Numbered from the stretch's first letter, positions 26,241 through 35,650 are shown. The stretch: 64,000 nucleotides of DNA from Bacteroidales bacterium (GCA_029007435.1 JAQXHU010000032.1:24633-88632), one strand, 5' to 3'. Program-made: numbers and translations. The notes: generated by a model not told the origin, from the letters alone.

Positions 26241-29200
26241 ATATAGATTTCGGCAAATGGGCTTTCAGGAACAGCAAGCTGATATATTTCCTGATAGCCG
26301 TCCTGCTCGTTGGGGGCGCCCTGTCAGCATACGATATGAGCAAACTCGAAGACCCGGAAATAAAAGTGAAGAAAGCAATGGTGGTCGCGACATATCCGGG
26401 AGCCTCAGCGCACGAGATGGAAATGGAAGTTTGCGACCCTCTTGAAAAAAGTATCCTCTCTATAGGAGACGTTGACAAGGTTCATAGCTATTCATACAAC
26501 GACCTTGTAATCATTGACATAGATCTGAAAAGCACGACCAGGGACGAAGATGTGGAGCAATGCTGGGACCTGCTCAGGCGAAAAGTTAACGATACGGCCG
26601 CAGGGCTTCCGGATGGAGTCACCGCAATGGTCCAGGACGATTTCGGCCTTGTGTATGGAATGATGTACGCCCTTACTGCTGACGGCCTTGACGAAGAGGA
26701 GCTCTCAGACTACGCCAGACTGCTGAAAAGAGAAATCGGCAATGTTCCCGGAGTGGCGAGAGTGAACATCTACGGAGAGAGAGAAGAGTGCATCAATATT
26801 TCTATAAGGACCGACAAAATGGCGACCCTCGGAGTGTCTCCGGCAGAAATCCTTTCCACTCTGAACGGGCAGAACAACATTTACTACGCCGGGTATTATG
26901 ACAACGGGGACGACCGCATAAGGGTGACTGTCAGTGACAAGTTCAGAACAGCTGCCCAGATTGGAAATATGGTGATCCAGGGTCACGAGGACGACCAGCT
27001 CAGGCTGAAGGATATAGCTGTTGTAGAGCACGGGTGGGCCACTCCGGTCAGGAACTCTATGCTGTACAATGACCAGAGGGCCCTGGGCATCGCCGTGGCT
27101 GCCGCATCAGGGACAGACATCGTGAAAGTGGGCGATGCTGTGGAGAAACGTCTCGACGAACTAAATGACGAACGTCTCCCTTCCGGAATGGAATGCCACA
27201 AAGTATTCTGCCAGCCGGACAGAGTGACTGACTCATTGATGACTTTCCTGGTGAATCTTGTCGAATCGGTCCTGATTGTCGTGGCGATACTTATGGTCAC
27301 AATGGGCTTCAGAAGCGGTCTGATAATCGGCATCAGCCTGATAATGATTGTTATAGGATCATTCCTGTTCCTTGGTTTCTTGGATGGCACAATGCAGCGT
27401 GTGTCTCTTGCCGCATTCATTTTCGCTATGGGAATGCTTGTGGACAACGCCATCGTCATTGTGGACGGCATACTTGTTGATCTCAAACTGGGCAAGCCAA
27501 GGCAGGAGGCGATGACCGACATAGGCAAGAAAACAGCAATGCCGCTTCTCGGAGCCACACTCATTGCAATCCTGTCATTCCTTCCGATTTTCCTTTCGCC
27601 CGACACTGCGGGAGTATATGTCAGAGACCTGTTCATCGTCCTGGCAGTCTCCCTGCTGCTCAGCTGGATCCTCGCTTTGGTGCACGTCCCGCTGATGGCT
27701 GACTCTATGCTGAAAGGCAAAAAGTATTCGAAAGAGGAAGGGGCCACCGATGAGGACAGCCTGTACAAAGGATGGATTTACAGAGCATTGCGCAAGTCAT
27801 TGACATTTGCGCTGAAACACCGCGTCCTGACAGTCGGCGCCGCGCTGGGCCTGCTGGCGCTCACCTATCTTGGCTACGGGCATATGAAGCAGGGATTCTT
27901 TCCTGATATGGTTTATGACCAGCTTTATATGGAATACAAGCTTCCGGAGGGAACAAATTCAACGAAAGTGGCTGAAGACCTTACTGAGATCCGGCATTGG
28001 CTTCAGGAGCGGGATGAAATCGGGGACATCACCACATCAATCGGTGGAACTCCGGCACGCTACAATCTGGTCCGCAGCATAGCGACTCCGTCCCTTTCCT
28101 ATGGCGAGCTGATTATCAACTTCAAGAGTCCGGAAGCGCTTGAGGCAAATATGGACGAGATTCAGCGCGAACTGGAGGAAATGTATCCGGATGCCTATCT
28201 CAAACTCAAGAGATACAATATTATGTACAAGAAATATCCGGTCGAGCTTATGTTCTCCGGTCCAGATCCGGCTGTGCTTCACGAACTTGCGGACTCGGCG
28301 ATGAGGATTATGAGAAGCACTCCGGAAATATGCCAGGTAACGACCGACTGGGAACCGGCTGTGCCAGTGCTGAATATAGATTATGACCAGCCGGCGGCAA
28401 GGCGTTCAGGACTGAGCAGGCAGGATGTGTCGCTGTCAATGCTGACCGCTTCCGGAGGGCTGCCTGTGGGCACTTTCTATGACGGAATCCACAAGAACAC
28501 CATATATGTAAAATGCACCGACAGTGACGGACAGGCCGTGGACAATCTTGAGAATGTGCCTCTGTTCCAGATGATTCCGGATATGAGAAACACCTTCTCC
28601 GAGGAGAATATGATGAAACTCAGGAACGGCACACTTGACAAGGGAGACCTCGTCGAATCAGCTTTCCAGACAGTTCCGCTCAAACAGATATGTCCTGAAA
28701 TTGAAGTCAGATGGGAGGACCCTGTAGTCCCGAGATTCAACAGACAGAGAACCCAGACTGTTATGTGCTCACCTGTTCCTGGCATTGAGACCGAAAAAGC
28801 CAGAAAGATTATCGCATCACAGATAGAGGCTATTGATCTTCCGGCCGGATATTCAATCAGGTGGGAAGGAGAGAAAGGAGCGAGCGATGAGACTATGAGC
28901 AACCTGTTCGCCAATGTCCCGTTAGGAGTTGTCCTCATAATCGCTATGCTGATACTTCTCTTCGGAGACTACAGGAAGCCCGCAGTGATTCTATGCTGCG
29001 TGCCGCTTTTGGCAATCGGGGTCGTGGCAGCTATGCTGCTGACAGGAAAAGCCTTCACGTTCTGTGCGATTGTGGGGGCATTAGGTCTCGTGGGAATGAT
29101 GATGAAGAACTGCATCGTGCTGATGGATGAAATAGGAGCACAGATCGCGAGCGGAAAAGACCCGTCTGAAGCTCTTATATCCAGTTCCGAGAGCCGTCTC

Positions 29201-29377
29201 CGTCCCGTGATTATGGCTTCTATGACCACAGTGCTCGGAATGATTCCATTGGTGAACGACGCAATGTTCGGCTCGATGGCAGTGACAATTATGGGTGGCC
29301 TTCTGTTCAGCACAATAGCGACCCTGTTCTTCGTTCCGGTGCTGTACGCTATGTTTTTCAGGATCAAAACGAAATAA
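26237..29377 (+). CDS. RND family efflux pump permease
   Basis: A protein of 1046 residues of the hydrophobe/amphiphile efflux family: N-terminal TM1, two large periplasmic porter regions, and TM blocks near 335-490 and 900-1040. The proton-relay site in TM4 reads GMLVDNAIVIVDG, with Asp403 kept and the second acidic position replaced by Asn404. In TM10 Lys957 is kept (MMMKNCIVLMDE). The substrate cannot be read from the sequence. No TolC-type channel gene accompanies the pair, so an outer-membrane partner must be encoded elsewhere. The next gene, ferritin, has its own promoter. Confidence 0.93.
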   Translation: MNIDFGKWAFRNSKLIYFLIAVLLVGGALSAYDMSKLEDPEIKVKKAMVVATYPGASAHEMEMEVCDPLEKSILSIGDVDKVHSYSYNDLVIIDIDLKSTTRDEDVEQCWDLLRRKVNDTAAGLPDGVTAMVQDDFGLVYGMMYALTADGLDEEELSDYARLLKREIGNVPGVARVNIYGEREECINISIRTDKMATLGVSPAEILSTLNGQNNIYYAGYYDNGDDRIRVTVSDKFRTAAQIGNMVIQGHEDDQLRLKDIAVVEHGWATPVRNSMLYNDQRALGIAVAAASGTDIVKVGDAVEKRLDELNDERLPSGMECHKVFCQPDRVTDSLMTFLVNLVESVLIVVAILMVTMGFRSGLIIGISLIMIVIGSFLFLGFLDGTMQRVSLAAFIFAMGMLVDNAIVIVDGILVDLKLGKPRQEAMTDIGKKTAMPLLGATLIAILSFLPIFLSPDTAGVYVRDLFIVLAVSLLLSWILALVHVPLMADSMLKGKKYSKEEGATDEDSLYKGWIYRALRKSLTFALKHRVLTVGAALGLLALTYLGYGHMKQGFFPDMVYDQLYMEYKLPEGTNSTKVAEDLTEIRHWLQERDEIGDITTSIGGTPARYNLVRSIATPSLSYGELIINFKSPEALEANMDEIQRELEEMYPDAYLKLKRYNIMYKKYPVELMFSGPDPAVLHELADSAMRIMRSTPEICQVTTDWEPAVPVLNIDYDQPAARRSGLSRQDVSLSMLTASGGLPVGTFYDGIHKNTIYVKCTDSDGQAVDNLENVPLFQMIPDMRNTFSEENMMKLRNGTLDKGDLVESAFQTVPLKQICPEIEVRWEDPVVPRFNRQRTQTVMCSPVPGIETEKARKIIASQIEAIDLPAGYSIRWEGEKGASDETMSNLFANVPLGVVLIIAMLILLFGDYRKPAVILCCVPLLAIGVVAAMLLTGKAFTFCAIVGALGLVGMMMKNCIVLMDEIGAQIASGKDPSEALISSSESRLRPVIMASMTTVLGMIPLVNDAMFGSMAVTIMGGLLFSTIATLFFVPVLYAMFFRIKTK

Positions 29378-29383
29378 ACAGTA

Positions 29384-29414
29384 TTTGAAAATAGATACGG
29401 AATTTGTAAATTTG
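29384..29414 (+). promoter_or_regulatory. Promoter of the ferritin gene
   Basis: TTTG (29384-29387), 19-bp spacer and TAAATTTG (29407-29414), a full consensus match 41 bp before the ATG, starting 7 bp after the pump stop codon. Confidence 0.75.
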
Positions 29415-29455
29415 CACTCCACTTCGAATTTATAATCTTTAAAAATAAATTTATT

Positions 29456-29941
29456 ATGATCAGCAAGAAAATGCAGGAGGCGATAAATGCCCAGATCAAT
29501 GCGGAAATGTGGTCCGCATATCTCTATCTCGCAATGTCTATGGACGCAACCGACAAAGGCCTGAAAGGCGTGGCCCACTGGTTCCGCAAGCAGTACGACG
29601 AGGAAATGCAGCACGCATTCAAATTTGTCGGATATCTCGGTGAGCAGCTTGCAAAAGTTGAGCTCAAGCCTATCGCAGAAGTTCCTACGACCTGGTGCTG
29701 CGCCAAAAAAATGTTCGAGGAGACCCTTGAGCACGAGAAAAAAGTCACCGCTATGATCCACGCCCTCTGCGACCTCGCTGCTGAAGAAAAAGACTATGCC
29801 ACAGCGAATATGCTCCAGTGGTATGTGAACGAGCAGGTTGAAGAGGAGGCCTCCGCACAGGAAATCCTTGAGGCTCTTGAGTTTGTAGGAGAAGACAAGG
29901 CTGCGTTCTATATGTTTGACAAAGGTCTCGCAGCAAGATAG
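29456..29941 (+). CDS. Ferritin (FtnA-like non-heme ferritin)
   Basis: An iron-storage four-helix protein of 161 residues. Ferroxidase-site residues are visible: Glu in NAQINAEMWSAYLYLAMS, the EEMQHAFKF motif of helix B, and Glu residues in helix C (EETLEHEKKV) and helix D (WYVNEQVEEEASAQEIL). Length and start (ATG 29456) are normal. It sits alone with its own promoter and terminator between the RND pump and the convergent helicase gene. Confidence 0.95.
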   Translation: MISKKMQEAINAQINAEMWSAYLYLAMSMDATDKGLKGVAHWFRKQYDEEMQHAFKFVGYLGEQLAKVELKPIAEVPTTWCCAKKMFEETLEHEKKVTAMIHALCDLAAEEKDYATANMLQWYVNEQVEEEASAQEILEALEFVGEDKAAFYMFDKGLAAR

Positions 29942-29965
29942 ACAAGCTGCTTTAAACCAATATGG

Positions 29966-30002
29966 ACTCTGGCTGTTCCGCTACGGACAGTCAGAGTTTT
30001 TT
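29966..30002 (+). terminator. Intrinsic terminator after ferritin
   Basis: ACTCTGGCTGT (29966-29976) pairs with ACAGTCAGAGT (29987-29997), 11 bp with one G-T wobble and a 10-nt loop, followed by a T-run to 30002. The right arm and T-run overlap the last codons of the convergent helicase (its Lys-Lys-Leu end). Confidence 0.85.
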
Positions 30003-31904
30003 CATTGATTTCAACTTCCTGGCAAGTGCCTTGAGAGTAGAGGAAGGAGCGAGTTCGCACTTTGTCTTCACACTGCTGAACAGTTCCGCACTGAAATCCT
30101 CCTGAATGAGCTTTCTGTAAAGCGTCAACCTGAATATCAGCTCTTTTGCGAAGGCCGTGGCGGATTCCCTGAACGCAGCCCGGATTTCCTTGTCCCCAAT
30201 CTCAAGCAAAAGAAGAGGAGATATACCATTGGCGAATCCGGATGCTTTCCCTTCAAAATATTCAGCCGCCTTGCGGATACGCTCATCCATCAGCCTCTCC
30301 CTGTCATTTTCATCGGAAGAAGGGTTCGCGGCGATTCTGCGTATCTGGTTCTGGAAACGGACAGCCACATCTGCCAGTTCGTTCACTTCTTTCCGGCCAT
30401 AATCCGCCTTGTCCAGGACATTGGAGGTTATTACAGAAAACAGATTCTTACGTTCATCTGCGATTATCTTGTCAACCTTGTAATAGAGTGACCTGAGTCT
30501 CTTGAGATCAAAACTCTCACAGATTCTGTCCACTACAAAAGCCTTTCTGAAGCCGCACAGAGCACCCTCGGCGACATTTTCAGGTGTATAAGTACCCTCG
30601 AATGCAGCCACTTCCAAATTGGAGAAAGTGCAGTTGCGGGTGATTGGGGTGGAGAGGACTATGCCTTCAAGAGTACGGCATCTTGACAATGCCACATAAA
30701 CCTGGCCGAAAGAAAATGCCGAACCGGCGTCTATCACCACCCTGTCAAAAGTGAGTCCCTGACTTTTATGTATGGTAATTGCCCAGGCCGGACGGAGCGG
30801 ATATTGAGTGAATGAGCCTTCCACAGCCGCCTTTATCTCATTGTCCTCCGGATCTATCTCATATTTGATATTTTCCCATCTCTCCTTCGAGACACAAATC
30901 TCATCACCTTTCTCATCAACCACTATGATATGTGGTTTGACAGATTTAAGGTATCCGATTTTGCCGTTGTAATACCTTGCATCGCCGGAAGTATCGTTCC
31001 TTGTGAACATTACCTGAGCTCCAGCCTTGAGGCAGAGTTCGGTATCTGCCGGATAAGCGCTTTCCGGATAATTCCCGTCAATAGCGGCCTTGAAAACAGC
31101 CGGCTCGCCGGGAAGAGCGTCCATCCTTGCCTTGTTCACCGAGTCCGCCTGATAGTTGTGAGTGGTGAGCCTGATCCATCGCTCATTTTCTGGAGGTATG
31201 AATTTCCGGTCCAGCCTCCGGTTGAGCAGTTCGAGAGTCTCCTGTGAAGGCCTGCCAGTCCGGATATCGTTCAGCAATGAAGTGAATACTGCGTCACTCT
31301 GGCGGTGAATCTTCTCAAGTTCCACAACAATGTACCTGAGACTGCGCATCGCTTTGGAATTGAAGAAGAATGGAGAAGGATACACCTGCTCCATATACGG
31401 TTTCTCCGCATCGGTTACAACAGGAGGAAGCTGCTGTATATCCCCTATCATAAGGAGCTGCACCCCACCGAACGGCAAAGTGTTTTTGCGATATCTCTTC
31501 AAAGTCGCATCCACCGCATCGAGTATATCGGCGCGGACCATTGAGATCTCATCAATTATGAGCAACTCGAGAGTCCTGAGAATACGTATCCGCTCCTTCT
31601 TCAGGGAACGCTGATGTTCCGGGAGCTGATACTCTGTCACAAGTTCCTTCACATCAGGCAGATAAGGAGATAGAGGCAACTGAAAGAATGAATGTATCGT
31701 CACTCCTCCTGCATTTACCGCTGCCACCCCGGTCGGAGCCACCACAGCACACCTTTTGCGTGTGGATGATACAATGTGTTTCAGGAATGTCGTTTTGCCC
31801 GTACCTGCCTTTCCGGTCAGGAACACCGACACCCCGGTCTCTTCAACATATTTTTCAGCAAGGATGAACCTGCTGTCCTTCTCCACCTTCACTGACCTGG
31901 CCAT
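29991..31904 (-). CDS. PIF1-like superfamily 1 DNA helicase
   Basis: A protein of 637 residues. Walker A GKAGTGKT at 31-38, motif II LLIIDEIS, motif III GDIQQLPPV, and C-terminal motifs TIHKSQGLTFDRVVID and VYVALSRCRTLEGI place it in the PIF1/RecD-like group of 5'-3' helicases. Helicase motifs end near residue 425; the remaining 210 residues are mostly helical, contain no motif I recognise, and carry a Lys-rich end (LKALARKLKSMKKL). Stand-alone proteins of this kind are common in Bacteroidota chromosomes. It ends within the ferritin terminator. It starts 47 bp after the acyl-CoA synthetase gene and may be co-transcribed with it. Confidence 0.88.
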   Translation of the reverse strand: MARSVKVEKDSRFILAEKYVEETGVSVFLTGKAGTGKTTFLKHIVSSTRKRCAVVAPTGVAAVNAGGVTIHSFFQLPLSPYLPDVKELVTEYQLPEHQRSLKKERIRILRTLELLIIDEISMVRADILDAVDATLKRYRKNTLPFGGVQLLMIGDIQQLPPVVTDAEKPYMEQVYPSPFFFNSKAMRSLRYIVVELEKIHRQSDAVFTSLLNDIRTGRPSQETLELLNRRLDRKFIPPENERWIRLTTHNYQADSVNKARMDALPGEPAVFKAAIDGNYPESAYPADTELCLKAGAQVMFTRNDTSGDARYYNGKIGYLKSVKPHIIVVDEKGDEICVSKERWENIKYEIDPEDNEIKAAVEGSFTQYPLRPAWAITIHKSQGLTFDRVVIDAGSAFSFGQVYVALSRCRTLEGIVLSTPITRNCTFSNLEVAAFEGTYTPENVAEGALCGFRKAFVVDRICESFDLKRLRSLYYKVDKIIADERKNLFSVITSNVLDKADYGRKEVNELADVAVRFQNQIRRIAANPSSDENDRERLMDERIRKAAEYFEGKASGFANGISPLLLLEIGDKEIRAAFRESATAFAKELIFRLTLYRKLIQEDFSAELFSSVKTKCELAPSSTLKALARKLKSMKKL

Positions 31905-31951
31905 ATACTATTGCGCATTGTCAGTGCAAGATAGTGAATTCAGGCCGGATT

Positions 31952-33682
31952 TCAAAGAAGGGACTCGACCCATCCCACATTATGCGCGGACCACACCGGC
32001 ACTTTGGCGAGAGCTGTAAACAGAGAAACAAGTTTGTCATTCTCACGGATTTCCACACGGCGTATTTTTCCGCTGATTGTCTTCGGAAGAGCCTTGACGA
32101 ATTCTATCTGTCTCGGATATTTATATGGGGCAGTATTGGTCTTGACAAATGCCTGTATCTCTTTCACGAGATCCGGACCGGCCTTCTTAGTCCACTCTTT
32201 GGCAAGTACAATCGTCGCCTTGACCACCATTCCACGAACATCGTCAGGGACTCCGGTGACAGCGCACTCGACAACAGCAGGGTGTTTCATAAGCACGCTC
32301 TCAACTTCGAACGGACTGATACGGTAGCCGCTGCTCTTGATAACATCGTCATTCCTGCCGATGAACCAATAGTATCCGTCCTCATCCCTCCAGGCCACGT
32401 CTCCTGTATGGTAAAGCCCGTCGTGCCAGGCCTTTTCCGTAAGTTCCGGATCCCGGTAATACTCCTTGAAAAGCCCAAGAGGGCGCTCCCGGTCCGTACG
32501 TATCACAATCTCTCCCCTCTCGCCAGGCTTGGCAGGAGTCCCGTCTGGAAGTATCAGGTCAATGTCGTATTGCGGATTCGGGAGACCCATACTGCCGGGT
32601 TTCGGAGTCATCCACGGGAAAGTGCCGAGAGTCATTGTGGTCTCAGTCTGGCCGAACCCTTCCCTGAGCTGGATGCCGGTCAGTTCCCTGAACCGGTCAT
32701 ATACCGATGCATTCAGGGCCTCGCCTGCGGTGCAACAGTAACGGAGGGATGACAGATCATATTTTGAAAAATCCTCCTGAATCAGAAACCTGAACACTGT
32801 CGGCGGAGCGCAAAGCGAAGTAATCCTGTACTGTTCAATCTTGTGCAGGATGTCTGAAGGAGTGAACTTCTCATGGTCGTAAACAAAAACAGTGGCACCC
32901 GCAAACCACTGGCCGTAAAGTTTTCCCCAGACAGCCTTGCCCCAGCCGGTGTCGGCGATGGTAAGATGCAGACTTGTCTCATCAAGATTGTGCCAATAGA
33001 CACCGGTGACGAGATGCCCGAGAGCATAAGTATGGCTGTGCGCCACCATCTTCGGCTCACCGCTCGTGCCGCTGGTAAAATACATCAGGAGGATATCGTC
33101 ATTCGTATTTACATTTTCAGGGCGGACGAAAGCAGGGACATCATTCCATTCTCTATGGAAATCGTGGAATCCAGCAGGAACAAATGGACCTATGCTGACA
33201 AGTATCCGGACTGATGGACTTTCAGGCAGGGCATTGAGGACGTGGTCAGTTATCTGCTGTTCACCGGCACACACAATCGCCTTGATATCGGCACGATTGT
33301 TCCTGTAAACGATATCCTTCCCGGTCAGCATATGGGTCGCCGGAATTGCCACTGCACCTATCTTGCTGAGAGCCATCATCGCAAGCCAAAATTCGTAGCG
33401 GCGCTTGAGCATCAGCATCACCATATCTCCCTTGCCTATGCCCAATGAGAGAAAATATGATGCGGTCCTGTCGGATTGTTCTTTTATATCCTTGAAAGTG
33501 AAACTGATACACTCACCTTTGTCATTAGTCCACAGAAGAGCGAGTTTGTCTGGAGCCTCTTCAGCCCAGACATCCATCACATCGTATGCGAAATTGAAAT
33601 TGTCAGGAACATTGATGTGGAAATTCCTGATGAAATCTTCCTGGGATCTGAACTCAGTCTGATTTAAAAACCTTTCTATCAT
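31952..33682 (-). CDS. AMP-binding acyl-CoA synthetase (ACSM/medium-chain type)
   Basis: A protein of 576 residues from ATG 33682. A GTG at 33712 is in frame, but it lies on the -7 box and is unlikely to be the start. The adenylation motif TSGTSGEPK is at 203-211; the later YHTGDVAWRDEDGYYWFIGR, SSGYRISPFEVES and catalytic-lysine SGKIRR blocks are complete. The family activates a carboxylic acid to acyl-AMP and then to acyl-CoA. The arrangement resembles the acetyl/medium-chain synthetases of gut Bacteroidales, but the acid is not known. It is divergent from a MerR/GyrI regulator, which may respond to a related compound. Confidence 0.9.
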   Translation of the reverse strand: MIERFLNQTEFRSQEDFIRNFHINVPDNFNFAYDVMDVWAEEAPDKLALLWTNDKGECISFTFKDIKEQSDRTASYFLSLGIGKGDMVMLMLKRRYEFWLAMMALSKIGAVAIPATHMLTGKDIVYRNNRADIKAIVCAGEQQITDHVLNALPESPSVRILVSIGPFVPAGFHDFHREWNDVPAFVRPENVNTNDDILLMYFTSGTSGEPKMVAHSHTYALGHLVTGVYWHNLDETSLHLTIADTGWGKAVWGKLYGQWFAGATVFVYDHEKFTPSDILHKIEQYRITSLCAPPTVFRFLIQEDFSKYDLSSLRYCCTAGEALNASVYDRFRELTGIQLREGFGQTETTMTLGTFPWMTPKPGSMGLPNPQYDIDLILPDGTPAKPGERGEIVIRTDRERPLGLFKEYYRDPELTEKAWHDGLYHTGDVAWRDEDGYYWFIGRNDDVIKSSGYRISPFEVESVLMKHPAVVECAVTGVPDDVRGMVVKATIVLAKEWTKKAGPDLVKEIQAFVKTNTAPYKYPRQIEFVKALPKTISGKIRRVEIRENDKLVSLFTALAKVPVWSAHNVGWVESLL

Positions 33683-33711
33683 TTCAGGTCTGATTTTAGT
33701 ATTTGCCGACA

Positions 33712-33719
33712 CAAAGGTA
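33712..33719 (-). promoter_or_regulatory. -7 box of the acyl-CoA synthetase gene
   Basis: The minus strand reads TACCTTTG, matching TAnnTTTG, 29 bp before the ATG at 33682. No good -33 box is seen. Confidence 0.5.
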
Positions 33720-33747
33720 AATTGAGCCGGGAGAAAAGCGAAATCAA

Positions 33748-33826
33748 TGTGGCGAATCCTGGAATTTCTGTGGTGACAGGCCCGATTATAACCTGATTTT
33801 GGCGATTTTACGATATTTGTGGCGAA
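33748..33826. repeat. Three phased GGCGA direct repeats in the divergent region
   Basis: TGTGGCGAA occurs at 33748-33756 and 33818-33826, and the related TTTGGCGAT at 33798-33806. The GGCGA cores start at 33751, 33801 and 33821, spacings of 50 and 20 bp. They lie between the two divergent promoters. Confidence 0.55.
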
Positions 33827-33841
33827 ATTTTGCAGAAAACT

Positions 33842-33875
33842 CTTGACTCGTACCTGTGGTCAATGTTTATATTTG
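33842..33875 (+). promoter_or_regulatory. Promoter of the MerR-type regulator
   Basis: CTTG (33842-33845), a 22-bp spacer and TATATTTG (33868-33875), 27 bp before the ATG. The spacer is longer than usual, as at many MerR-controlled promoters, but this could be chance. Confidence 0.55.
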
Positions 33876-33902
33876 CAGCCGTAACCTGAAATCGCGCGAA
33901 AT

Positions 33903-34784
33903 ATGGGTAGCACAATGAAATTATCAATCGGAGAGTTTTCGAAACTCTGCGGTGTGACTGTCAAGACTTTAAGGCACTATGAAAAAATAGGGCTGCTCCG
34001 CCCGCACAGCGTTGAGAGCTGGACCGGATACAGATATTACACTGTATCGCAGATGCAGCCGATGCTGAGGATACGGAAGCTTAAAGACCTGGGCCTGAGC
34101 CTTGAGGAAATCTACGAACTTTCCTGGGAAAGCAAATCCGGAGATGGGGAATGCACAATGTTTTTCCGTCCGGACAGAGAGATGATAGTAAAGAAGCTCG
34201 GGGACTGTGAAAAAGAAATTGAGAAACTGGTTCACAGGAAAAAAGCGCTGCGGAGAATCCTTGACTCCTTAAATGAAGAAGAAAGTATGAACAAGATTTA
34301 CACAACATCATTACCGGAAATCACTGTTGCATCCTACAGGGCGGAAGTGTCAGGATACAACGAACTTATGTACCTGTGTCCCAATGTAATAGGACCGGAG
34401 ATGGGAAGACTTGGATGCACCTGTCCTGAACCGGGATACTGTTTCAGCGTCTGCCACGACAGCGAGCGCAGGGAAAACGGTATGGACCTGGAATATATGG
34501 AGCAGATTGACAGTGTTCCTGCAGGCCAGAGCCTTGTGACTGACTCTGATCCAGTATTCGGCAGATTGATATTCAGGAAACTGCCAGCCGTGGAGAAAGC
34601 TGTCTGCCTGAAGTTCATCGGGCCATACGACAGGCTCGGGGAGGGCTATGCTGAACTCTACAAGTATTTGGAAGAGAAGGGCCTGGAAGTCAACGGACAG
34701 ACAAGATGCAGTTTCGTTGACGGTATCTGGAACGAGCCTGATCCTGAAAAATGGTGCAGCATTATCCAGGCTCCGGTAAAATAA
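33903..34784 (+). CDS. MerR family regulator with GyrI-like effector domain
   Basis: A protein of 293 residues (ATG 33903; ATG 33915 possible). An N-terminal MerR winged helix (residues 5-75: LSIGEFSKLCGVTVKTLRHYEKIGLL, TGYRYYT) and a dimerisation coiled coil (about 85-125) are followed by a GyrI-like/AraC-effector domain to the C terminus, the BmrR-type layout for small-molecule sensing. The effector domain holds a compact cysteine group in LGCTCPEPGYCFSVC. It is divergent from the acyl-CoA synthetase and convergent with the TPM-domain gene at 34832. The target is inferred from position only. Confidence 0.88.
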   Translation: MGSTMKLSIGEFSKLCGVTVKTLRHYEKIGLLRPHSVESWTGYRYYTVSQMQPMLRIRKLKDLGLSLEEIYELSWESKSGDGECTMFFRPDREMIVKKLGDCEKEIEKLVHRKKALRRILDSLNEEESMNKIYTTSLPEITVASYRAEVSGYNELMYLCPNVIGPEMGRLGCTCPEPGYCFSVCHDSERRENGMDLEYMEQIDSVPAGQSLVTDSDPVFGRLIFRKLPAVEKAVCLKFIGPYDRLGEGYAELYKYLEEKGLEVNGQTRCSFVDGIWNEPDPEKWCSIIQAPVK

Positions 34785-34831
34785 CAGCTGAGTAATCCTG
34801 ACTGTGGAAACGGGGCAGGCAGGCTGTAGAA

Positions 34832-35650
34832 TCACCAGCTGCCGGACGCGCCACCGCCTCCGAAAGAACCCCCTCCGAATCCGCCAAAACCTCCGAAACT
34901 TCCGGACGAGCCTCCGAAACTCCCGGACGAGCCCCATCCGCCGATCGGACCAATGTAGATATCGGGATAGGTCTTTCTTCCGCCTGAGCCTCCGTTTCCG
35001 TTGAAATTATCCTTGTGGTTCATTCTCACAGCAATGACTATCATTACAACGACAATGAACAGCCACAGCATCGCCTCGGCAAAATCCTTAAGTTCGTCAA
35101 GGTCATCTTCTTCGGGCTTATATTTGCCTGTGGCAAGTTTCATCAGAATATCCGCCGCCTCGGCGACAGCCCTGAAATAATCTCCCTCTTTGAAACGGGG
35201 AATCATTGTCTGATTGATAATGCGGCTGCAATAGACATCCGGAATATGCTCCTCAAGTCCGTAACCGACCTGTATTGAGACTTTTCCGGCCGAATCGGAG
35301 GTTTTAGGCTTGACAAGAATCACTATTCCATTCTCCTTGCCCTTCTGGCCGACGCCCCAGGTCTGACCGATTTCCTGCGCCATCTCTGCCGGTTCATATC
35401 CGTCAAGGTCCCTGACAGTCACGACAGCAATCTGAGTGGAGGTTGAATCATCGAAAGCGACTAAAACAGACTCCAGTGAATCAGTCTGGCACTGAGTGAA
35501 AAGTCCCGCCAGGTCATTGACAAGCCGCTGTGGGACTGGACGTTCAGGCACGGCAGCAAATACATCAGCAACAGATGCAATCGCAGCAGCTGCTGAAATA
35601 AGTACAGAGGCGAAATAAATCAATGCTCTTTTGCAGGTTTCCATAATCAT
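34832..35650 (-). CDS. TPM domain protein with signal peptide, TM helix and Gly-rich tail
   Basis: A protein of 272 residues. It has a signal peptide (LIYFASVLISAAAAIASVADVFA), a TPM domain at about 38-165 (LVNDLAGLFTQCQTDSLESVL, IAVVTVRDLDGY, WGVGQKGKENGIVILV, YGLEEHIPDVYCSRI), and one TM helix (about 192-210). A cytoplasmic tail of Gly, Ser and Phe follows (GSFGGFGGFGGGSFGGGG near the end). The YgcG/TPM family has been linked to photosystem repair or phosphatase activity in plants; its bacterial role is not established. Its ATG overlaps the previous stop by four bases, in a lemA-TPM-TPM run. Confidence 0.88.
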   Translation of the reverse strand: MIMETCKRALIYFASVLISAAAAIASVADVFAAVPERPVPQRLVNDLAGLFTQCQTDSLESVLVAFDDSTSTQIAVVTVRDLDGYEPAEMAQEIGQTWGVGQKGKENGIVILVKPKTSDSAGKVSIQVGYGLEEHIPDVYCSRIINQTMIPRFKEGDYFRAVAEAADILMKLATGKYKPEEDDLDELKDFAEAMLWLFIVVVMIVIAVRMNHKDNFNGNGGSGGRKTYPDIYIGPIGGWGSSGSFGGSSGSFGGFGGFGGGSFGGGGASGSW

